A stretch of DNA of 64,000 nucleotides from Hyperoodon ampullatus (taxonomy: Eukaryota; Chordata; Mammalia; Artiodactyla; Ziphiidae), in contig OX457060.1 in NCBI GenBank assembly GCA_949752795.1, positions 2,088,501-2,152,500 of the forward strand. The letters run 5' to 3'. Numbering within the stretch: the first letter of the stretch is position 1; every line of letters begins with the position of its first letter. The translations under genes were made by a program, and so were the position numbers. Under the pieces are notes generated by a model that worked only from the letters and a program-made list of their open reading frames with translations, made no database searches and was not told the origin of the DNA. Positions 60,601 to 64,000 of this stretch are shown here, one piece after another.

Positions 60601-61263
60601 AGTATAACGGTTCACGCATGGCATGGTCAGAGAAATCCTGGGCCTGCAGGGGGAAAGACACCTGGCCCCATAAAGAGGCTTTGGAAGCTGATTTCTTCAG
60701 ATCTTACTGTATTCTGGATCCCAGGCCAGGAGCCACAAAACCCTTGAGTGGCATCTCCCAAGGCCTTGAGTACACCACCCAAGGCAGGCCGCTGTCTTTT
60801 CTGTTCAGAACTATTTTCAAAAGATGGGTGCCCCAAGATGCATGGGATGCATGACCTGGGAAGCCCCACCTCCCATGGGAACACACCTAAACCCACCATC
60901 CCAAATGATGCCAAGTTCTTTATAGCTCAGCCAGCGAACAAGTGGGTGCTCAGGGTTATAGCATTGCGCCGTCTGCCTCCCCACACACCCTCCAGAAAAT
61001 TGGTGGACCTGTTGCCAAGGAAAATTTTCCAGGGTCACAGTGGCCCCAGAGGCCTGGCTGCATCACAAGCAGCCACTGTCTGAGTGGTTAGATGTCTAGA
61101 CTAGTCCTCAAACAAGTGAAACCCAATGCTTCCAGGCATTTTTCAGTGTGTTGAATTCCAGAGATCGGAAAGAAAACAAAATGAAAATGAGAGAATTTAC
61201 CATGTAGGTCATTTCTTTCTAATTTCTGCCATCTCCGGATTCCGTTTCCAACACCTTGAAGCC
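20395..61263 (-). CDS. KY: KY, kyphoscoliosis peptidase, spliced coding region, exons 2-11 (exon 1 missing)
   Basis: This is the spliced minus-strand gene, join of 61263-61201, 56948-56886, 46777-46703, 44960-44898, 41723-41641, 37617-37509, 35237-35120, 27099-26911, 25343-25153 and 21290-20395. KY is a muscle protein of the transglutaminase-like superfamily; from established knowledge it sits at the Z-disc, binds filamin C and related partners, and its loss causes kyphoscoliosis in the ky mouse and a myofibrillar myopathy in people. The ten exons give 615 residues with every junction in frame. With 46 residues expected from exon 1 the total is 661, as in human KY. The core motifs [14 protein letters not shown] and LVDSTWG carry the catalytic Cys, His and Asp (225, 267, 282). 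The C-terminal half is the KY-type beta-sandwich region, ending in KVNAQ. No disabling change is seen. Exon 1 and promoter were not found. Confidence 0.97.
21291..25152 (-). other. KY: KY intron 10
   Basis: Phase 1, GT at 25152 and AG at 21292-21291, 3.9 kb. GC-rich and mostly unrecognised. An L2-like pyrimidine-rich stretch lies at about 22440-22810. Long chance open frames on both strands reflect base composition. Confidence 0.8.
22440..22810 (+). repeat. Possible L2 fragment
   Basis: Pyrimidine-rich sequence (ctggaagactttccctgcc, then a ttgtggcattctttgtgctt-like end) resembles the L2 3' region. Weak. Confidence 0.35.
25153..25343 (-). CDS. KY: KY exon 10 (191 nt)
   Basis: The acceptor is ttccccctccag and the donor is AACAG followed by GTAACC. 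It encodes residues 301-363, from [20 protein letters not shown] through [19 protein letters not shown] to [11 protein letters not shown]. This closes the catalytic domain and links it to the C-terminal beta-sandwich region. A CHR-2 SINE sits about 230 bp away in intron 9. Confidence 0.97.
25344..26910 (-). other. KY: KY intron 9
   Basis: Phase 2, 1.57 kb, GTAAGTG donor and ccctccag acceptor. Contains the CHR-2 SINE at 25577-25792; the rest is unique. Confidence 0.85.
25577..25792 (-). mobile_element. CHR-2 type SINE in KY intron 9
   Basis: Begins with a run of 20-odd Ts, then gcggtacgcgggcctctcac, and ends ccaccagggaagcc. Flanked by ctgaggccccctttt (25566) and ctgaggccccttt (25793), a target-site duplication with one C of length difference. 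The SINE is in the same direction as KY. The long T run suggests a young insertion. Confidence 0.94.
26911..27099 (-). CDS. KY: KY exon 9 (189 nt), catalytic histidine and aspartate
   Basis: The acceptor is ccgccccag and the donor is TTCCT followed by GTAAGTG. It encodes residues 238-299 starting [19 protein letters not shown], through [10 protein letters not shown] with the catalytic His267 and [10 protein letters not shown] with the catalytic Asp282, to SKFTF. With exon 8 it completes the Cys-His-Asp triad of the transglutaminase-like fold. It is intact and very close to the human sequence. Confidence 0.97.
29081..29135. repeat. (GT)n microsatellite
   Basis: About 14 uninterrupted GT units, then gcacgcgtgcgtgcgtgcat. 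Confidence 0.95.
30980..31300 (+). mobile_element. L1 3'-end fragment
   Basis: Reads atttatggttaccaacggg, ggataaactgggagtttggg, then tgaatcactttgctgtacac and ttcaataaaaactaaaaaa. It is interrupted by a (TA)n expansion at 31159-31193. Confidence 0.8.
31159..31193. repeat. (TA)n microsatellite
   Basis: About 17 TA units inside the L1 3' UTR fragment. Confidence 0.95.
31535..31690 (+). repeat. Possible MIR fragment
   Basis: gtgaggagttggcagttcag, gctgacttgcctggggacac, tcagtaggccaggggccaaa follow the MIR 3' half loosely. Confidence 0.45.
33030..33150 (+). repeat. Possible MIR fragment
   Basis: cagataagaaaactgagtct followed by cagaggcttagtgcctt is the MIR 3' pattern; short and diverged. Confidence 0.4.
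35120..35237 (-). CDS. KY: KY exon 8 (118 nt), catalytic cysteine
   Basis: The acceptor is gccctccag and the donor is TGCAG followed by GTACAC. It encodes residues 199-236, including [16 protein letters not shown], then [18 protein letters not shown]. The Cys of NCDGYAG is the expected nucleophile (Cys225 on the inferred numbering). The first two bases complete Glu198 and the last two begin Arg237. A large GT-rich repeat lies just upstream in the gene, in intron 7. Confidence 0.97.
35238..37508 (-). other. KY: KY intron 7
   Basis: Phase 1, 2.27 kb, GTAGGC donor and gccctccag acceptor. More than a third is the GT-rich repeat at 35785-36612. Confidence 0.9.
35785..36612. repeat. GT-rich imperfect repeat (about 830 bp)
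   Basis: Long irregular array of GT, GGGGTGT and GCGTGT units on the plus strand, with recurring phrases such as gtgtgtgtggatgtatgtgt. In the KY transcript it reads as CA/CCCCA. It gives long His-Thr open frames that are artefacts of composition. Confidence 0.97.
37509..37617 (-). CDS. KY: KY exon 7 (109 nt), start of transglutaminase-like domain
   Basis: The acceptor is cttcccag and the donor is ATAG followed by GTAGGC. It encodes [20 protein letters not shown] and [16 protein letters not shown] (residues 162-197), the helical beginning of the catalytic domain; the RAIWIWI stretch is typical of transglutaminase-like proteins. Inside the exon the codons for Leu-Val-Ser read CTGGTAAGC, a cryptic donor 30 nt from the exon start. 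Confidence 0.96.
37618..41640 (-). other. KY: KY intron 6
   Basis: Phase 0, 4.0 kb, GTAGGAG donor. Holds an old L1 at 37880-39475; the remaining C-rich 39480-41600 is unrecognised. Confidence 0.85.
37880..39475 (+). mobile_element. Old L1 3' fragment (about 1.6 kb)
   Basis: Diverged ORF2 and 3' end: cacaatccctataaaagtcc, accataaaactcttagaaga, ccatatgacccagcaattcc, gaatggataaacaaaatgtg, ending near taccataatatataaaaaca. Many frame breaks. Antisense to KY. Confidence 0.88.
41641..41723 (-). CDS. KY: KY exon 6 (83 nt)
   Basis: The acceptor is gtttccag and the donor is CACAG followed by GTAGGAG. The exon encodes [20 protein letters not shown] followed by LDTYASQ (residues 135-161), the lead-in to the transglutaminase-like domain, and closes on a full codon (phase 0 intron 6). 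It is the first exon of the run whose length is not a multiple of three. Confidence 0.96.
43035..43270 (-). repeat. Unassigned element with sense AATAAA
   Basis: On the minus strand the text runs to cacttaataaattatttttc and then an A/G-rich tail near 43045, as at the 3' end of a transcribed repeat or LTR. The family was not recognised. Confidence 0.3.
44425..44520 (+). repeat. MIR fragment
   Basis: gatgtcatctggtctgagcc, aaactgaggcccagggaagg and gattcgaacccaggccgtc are the MIR 3' pattern. Confidence 0.6.
44898..44960 (-). CDS. KY: KY exon 5 (63 nt)
   Basis: This short exon was found by matching the KY protein. The acceptor is gtattgtag, and the donor is CATG followed by GTAAGTT, a near-perfect U1 match. 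It encodes [20 protein letters not shown] (residues 114-133), a basic, Gly-rich linker, with GT at the start completing Arg113 and a final G starting Ala134. Human KY has nearly the same peptide here. Phase 1 on both sides and a multiple of three. Confidence 0.93.
45775..45920 (+). repeat. MIR SINE
   Basis: catgaggaaactgagtccaa, gttaagccacttgcctgagg, tcgcacagctgggatctgg: clear MIR 3' half. Confidence 0.7.
46173..46199. repeat. (GGGCCT)n hexamer repeat
   Basis: Four tandem GGGCCT units within KY intron 4. Confidence 0.9.
46230..46430 (+). repeat. MIR SINE
   Basis: gcttcctaactgggtgactg, gttcacctctctgagccttt, aaaaggcgggggtaatactg, gtgcttagcactgtgcatgc in MIR order. Confidence 0.72.
46691..46704 (-). 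promoter_or_regulatory. Tandem GTAC repeat forming the KY exon 4 donor
   Basis: Three and a half GTAC units spanning the exon 4 splice donor. GTACGT hexamers start at the authentic donor and again four bases into the intron. Confidence 0.9.
46703..46777 (-). CDS. KY: KY exon 4 (75 nt)
   Basis: The acceptor is cctttgcag. The exon encodes [20 protein letters not shown] plus PLAK (residues 89-112) and ends with the C of the next Arg codon. The donor lies in a tandem GTAC repeat, reading AAAC, then GTACGTACGTACAGG. The base before the donor is C instead of the usual G, and a second GTACGT lies four bases on. The real donor is fixed by the next exon, which begins GT TTA CAA and completes CGT (Arg113). 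Confidence 0.95.
46930..49227 (+). mobile_element. Old L1, 5' part
   Basis: Starts with a cagatctgggcaagatggag 5' UTR-like segment, then broken ORF1-like coiled-coil coding (about 47780-48200, residues such as [12 protein letters not shown] and [10 protein letters not shown]), then ORF2-derived sequence (gtataagaaaagaatattac, gatgcagaaaaagcatttga). Many stops and deletions. It continues after the SINE at 49561. Confidence 0.75.
49228..49560 (+). mobile_element. CHR-1-like SINE inserted in L1
   Basis: Starts ggacttctctggtggcacag with a tRNA-like head and continues with repeated ccacaactactgagccc-type units to gaagacccaatgcagccaaa and an AATAAATAAT tail. Longer than the CHR-2 copies and with a different body. 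Confidence 0.82.
49561..50340 (+). mobile_element. Old L1, 3' part
   Basis: Continues the L1 interrupted by the SINE: gtaatcacaacagtgtgata, caaatgtttatagaagttct, ccttcaatgggtgaatggat, then a tgtatgttaatttaaattaa 3' end. Confidence 0.78.
50700..50902 (-). mobile_element. CHR-2 type SINE with 13-bp target-site duplication
   Basis: T tail, gcggtacgcgggcctctcac, to ccaccagggaagcc. The duplication caaatacattctt lies at 50687-50699 and 50903-50915. Inserted in an older L1 fragment and in the same direction as KY. Confidence 0.95.
51060..51520 (+). mobile_element. MaLR (MLT1-like) LTR
   Basis: Reads agcctaggccgagagacttt, cccaggctagcctcccggag, then gttttaagccactgagcctt and ggggtggtttgtaatg, ending ccaatacac. 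This is the end pattern of mammalian MaLR-type LTRs. No internal sequence adjoins it, so it is probably solo. Confidence 0.6.
53417..53475. repeat. GT/CA simple repeat
   Basis: GT-rich gtgagtgtgtgtgtgtgagt followed by cacacacacacgtg. Confidence 0.9.
54165..54430 (+). repeat. L2 fragment, part 1
   Basis: cagatgtcaccttcccaggg, aggcctttctcaatcactct and ttttaaatcattccctg are the L2 3' region. It resumes at 54895 after an LTR. Confidence 0.65.
54435..54893 (+). mobile_element. MaLR-like LTR nested in L2
   Basis: Reads tatccatgtcctaattctgg, ttacatggcaaaagggactc, gattatccgggtgggcccaa, ttaagctaccaagtttgtga and ends ggaaactaatacac, the typical order of this LTR class. Splits an L2 copy. Confidence 0.68.
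54895..55075 (+). repeat. L2 fragment, part 2
   Basis: ctaggtgtcagctccacggg, gacaggagcctttgtctgtt and tctgatggatccccagtgcc continue the L2 3' end cut by the LTR. Confidence 0.65.
56388..56415 (+). other. G-quadruplex-prone G-run cluster
   Basis: Four runs of three or more Gs with loops of one or two bases, on the strand opposite to KY sense, about 470 bp past exon 3. Confidence 0.6.
56425..56620 (+). repeat. MIR SINE
   Basis: ctggccacgtgatcttggac, taagcctcagcacactcatc, tgcgaaatgaagatagtaag, tgttgtgaggcataattcac in MIR order. Confidence 0.72.
56886..56948 (-). CDS. KY: KY exon 3 (63 nt)
   Basis: The acceptor is ttaaatag and the donor is CAAG followed by GTAAGG. The exon encodes [20 protein letters not shown] (residues 68-87), a Gln/Pro-rich linker upstream of the catalytic domain. 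The codon split across the exon 2/3 junction is G+GA, giving Gly67, where I recall Glu in human KY. Flanking introns are phase 1 on both sides and the length is a multiple of three. Confidence 0.95.
59018..59540 (+). mobile_element. L1 3'-end fragment
   Basis: Starts at the end of ORF2 (tggataaagaagatgtggca, ttactcagccataaaaagaa) and runs through the 3' UTR (gtgacaaaccgagagagagg, taactgattcactttgttat) to an A-rich tail with AAAG units. It is the same L1 type as 11225-12067, in opposite direction, and antisense to KY. Confidence 0.88.
59855..59920 (+). repeat. Direct repeat pair, copy 1
   Basis: ggtctgattcttactgtaat, tctcaagagcccacagca resembles 60490-60545. Family unknown. Confidence 0.5.
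60488..60550 (+). repeat. Direct repeat pair, copy 2
   Basis: ggcctgattcttactggaat, tctcacatgcccacagtgca, matching copy 1 about 630 bp away in the same direction. Confidence 0.5.
61201..61263 (-). CDS. KY: KY exon 2 (63 nt)
   Basis: The exon follows an acceptor ending ttcacag and ends at CATG before the donor GTAAATTC. It starts with two bases completing a codon from exon 1 and encodes [20 protein letters not shown] (residues 47-66 by inference), leaving one base. This closely matches the N-terminal linker of human KY. It is too short to be picked up as an open frame and was found by matching the protein. The length is a multiple of three with phase 1 introns on both sides. No domain is known for this segment; it is probably flexible. 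Confidence 0.9.
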
Positions 61264-64000
61264 CTGTGAAGTAACAAGGACCGGCATGAGGCTCTCTGTG
61301 GTGGGGAGACTCAGATCAAGTGTGTGATGCACCAGTTGCAAACTGATCTGGGCTAAAGCGGGGCTGGTGGAACTTGGCTCTCCCGGGATCCGAGGGAGGC
61401 TGCCCACGAATGAAGTGCACTTGGAGGAATGAACGCAACCCTCCACATTCAAAACATTAAAAAAATATTACCACGGTAGTTTCCAAGGGTGGCGGGTTGG
61501 TTATCAGGATCATTCAGGGAGAATTTTCACAACAGAGGTGCCCCTTTGTCACTCCCACATTTCCACTGCATAAATACGGAAGCATTATTGTGAAGACGTT
61601 TGCCATTCATGTTTCCTGCCTACTTCTGTATGTGGTGAATCTCCTACTTTTAGAGTCCTGATGTGGGGTGGGGGGTGGGCAAGGATGGAAACTGATGGAT
61701 CCCTATGGGAACTGAACGTGATGGTTGCCTGCTCTCCCAGCCTCCCTTGCAGCTAGAGCATGGACCTGTGTGGCCGAGGCATCCACTGAAATGAACCTGT
61801 GTCCCATTCTCTCTTCGGACCTAGTGAGGCAACAGGGAAGCGAATGGAACCGCTCTCTCTCTCTCTTTCTCTCTGGTGGTGGCTGGAAGTGATGGCTGCA
61901 AGGTCGGGTTCCTGGCACAGAACTGGCAAACGTCCTGGCAGCGCAAGCAGCTGCAATAATTTCAAGTTCCTGGCGCAGAAGGAGCGTCTCGGGCTCCTTG
62001 GTGGCAGCGGAGGTTTCCTCACCAAACCAGCCATTCTGCACAGCTTATGGTCGCATTCCTGGAAGCTCAGCCTCCAGTCTGGGCCTCCAGCCCCTTCCAC
62101 CACTCTGAGCGCCCCCAGTCCTTTCTTGACACCCTTTTCCGCAGAGCCCTCCATAGTCAGTGTCTGGGCCTTACCACGCGGAACCTTCACTGACACTTGG
62201 GGAGTGGAATGCACACATCCCATCCACTTTGGGGATAAAACCTAAGGCGTTGAAGCTTTTTCAGACCTGGTGCGGCAGCTTTAGGCTACCTCCTCCATGG
62301 CCGGGGGAACATACAATAGGAGTTGAGGGCTTCTACGCATGTTTTGGAGAAGTGCGGCTCTGAGGAAACTGCTGGGGAAATGCTAGGGCCCTGCAAGAAA
62401 GGGGAGGGAGTATCTGCTGCCTTGCAGCCCAAACTCCCAGTGCACATGCTCCCTGCCTCCTTGTCCCTCTGACTCTTTTCTGCCACAAGGACACAACAGA
62501 AAGCCACCTGGTCACACCCTTACTCAGTCCTCTGCATGTGAGAGTAACCGAGCTTTGCTCTTTCCTCAAAGCAGAGCTCAGGCCCTCCTTTGCAGAGCCG
62601 GGGAAGATTCCCTGTCCAGCCGGGGGCCTGGAGCGGGGAGGAGACTGGAGGAGACGCCTGGAAGTGGGGGAGGGGTGGGTTTTAGATCTCTGTGCACCAA
62701 CAGGAGGCCTTGGAACAAGCTAGTCTTGTCCAGCATTTCCCCTCCTTAGCTTCTCCCAAGGAGTGGGCCCGCAGGCTGGCTTAGCCAGGGGTCTCCTGGA
62801 CATCACTGCTGCCCAGCGGGCTTTGGAGGTCACACACGCTCCCTCTTCCCCGCTCTGGTGCAGAACCGTCTGATCGTCAATAAGTGACACGGGTCTCTCC
62901 GCTGCCATAGCGCCTGGGAGAAATGTCTGTCAGCAAAATATTTGGAGAAAAATATCAGCAGAGAGGGCTCAGCAAACAGCGGTCTTCTTTCCCTGAGTCA
63001 CGGTCACGAGTGTGAATTGCATCGGTCTGGCCTCATGTAGGCTTTGTGCCGGGGGCTGGACACTTCTCTGAGCAGCCCCGATCCCTGGCATCTCTGGGCC
63101 TTCTCTGTGTTCTCTGCCCTCTCTTTCTAGTGTCAGAGCCTTTCGGAGAGATGTGATCAGAGAGGGAGAGGGAGGAGGGGACTCATGCGCTAACCTGGAG
63201 CTGCGCCTCGTGGGGGGCCTCTGGCCTTCCGGACCGCAGTCCGTGCAGTAGGGGCAGCCGCATTTCTATCAAGGAAGGCCAACGGCCTCTGCCAGTTTCC
63301 TCATTACAAATACCCCTGCACGGGCCATCTCCCCTTCTCCCAGAGGCAGCTCTGAGAACTAAAGAACCAACTAACCCAAACAACTCCTGGGCCCCAAATC
63401 CCTCGGGAGACTGGGGCACCTGCCAACATTCTCAGCTCTCCAGAATCTCTTTTCTTTCCCCTGCCTGCCTCCCCAGGAGGTCACCAGGAGCTACGGGGCA
63501 GCTGCAGCTTGTGGGGCTGGCGGGGGGCAAAGCCACGCATGGCACCGTTGCTTCAGCAGGGTAGGTGGAAGGTGCCTGTTCAGTGTGCATAGGGGCTCTG
63601 GGGACAGAAGAGCTGTGGACAGACTTCAAGGAGCTCTGGAGCTGGAAGGGAGACGGGGCAGGTCATTTTACCTTGAGGGCTGTGAAGCTTCGCTCCCCAA
63701 GAACCAGGACACAGTGTGTCTAGTGTGCCCTCACACCAGCCTCCTCAAGGGCTCCTGAGGGCTTCCTCAGAGACTCAGGACCAGGGGGTTCCCAGATGTA
63801 TGAGGGGCTGATTTAACCGCCACTGTCATCCATCTCTACTCTCTTCACGTTGTGTCCTGTTCTCTGGAGAGTACAGAGGCCAGAGCCCTGCTTTCCACAA
63901 TCACTCTATGAAAAGTCGCTTTATTTTACCAGTCTACCCTTCCCCAGAAAGTCTGTAGGACAAGTAGGATCAACAGATAAGCGAAAGTGGGGAGAGCAGA
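61264..64000 (-). other. KY: KY intron 1 (partial)
   Basis: From the exon 2 acceptor to the window end. No match to the N-terminal 46 residues expected from exon 1 was found. Contains a short (TC)n tract at 61852-61880 and no recognised young repeat. Confidence 0.75.

Larger units (their letters stand above)
56949..61200 (-). other. KY: KY intron 2
   Basis: Phase 1, 4.25 kb, GTAAATTC donor and ttaaatag acceptor. Contains an L1 3' fragment at 59018 and a direct repeat pair near 59860 and 60490. Confidence 0.85.

Noticed and set aside
62720..62908. Minus-strand frame starting MAAERPVSL as a candidate KY exon 1
   Set aside because: It does not match the KY N-terminus and has no donor in the phase required by exon 2.

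Overview
The window is mammalian nuclear DNA, almost certainly from a cetacean. Four copies of a tRNA-derived SINE of the CHR-2 type typical of whales and dolphins are present (about 1.7, 3.1, 25.6 and 50.7 kb), three with clear target-site duplications, plus a longer CHR-1-like copy at 49.2 kb. L1, L2, MIR, MaLR-like LTR and mariner-derived repeats fill much of the rest. Genes are split by GT-AG introns. No prokaryotic-style gene, operon or CRISPR array is visible.

One protein-coding gene can be supported: KY (kyphoscoliosis peptidase), on the minus strand. Ten coding exons are read out here, matching exons 2-11 of the 11-exon gene, from 61263 down to the stop codon at 20395. All exon junctions are in phase, and all introns start GT and end AG. 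The exons encode 615 residues. Adding the 46 N-terminal residues that exon 1 should supply gives 661, the length I recall for human KY. On that numbering the catalytic triad falls at Cys225, His267 and Asp282, and all three are present. No stop or frameshift breaks the gene. Exon 1 and the promoter were not found and probably lie beyond 64000.

Layout. 1-19.5 kb: region downstream of KY, with L2, CHR-2, MIR, L1, a mariner-type element, an ERV-like LTR and two younger L1 copies with TSDs, then about 5 kb of mostly unique sequence holding a strong CTCF-like motif (17925) and a perfect palindromic RFX/X-box motif (19223). About 19.5-20.4 kb: likely KY 3' UTR. 20.4-61.3 kb: KY exons 11 to 2 and their introns. 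Intron 7 holds about 830 bp of GT-rich repeat (CA-rich in the transcript). Intron 3 (10.1 kb) holds nested transposons. 61.3-64 kb: part of intron 1.

Points most worth a second look are splicing-related: a tandem GTAC repeat that forms the exon 4 donor site, a cryptic donor inside exon 7 that looks stronger than the real one, four consecutive N-terminal exons (63, 63, 75, 63 nt) that are all phase 1-1 and so can be skipped without frameshift, and the CA-rich intron 7. I see no evidence for an undescribed biological system; the window is an ordinary mammalian gene locus with well-resolved repeat history.
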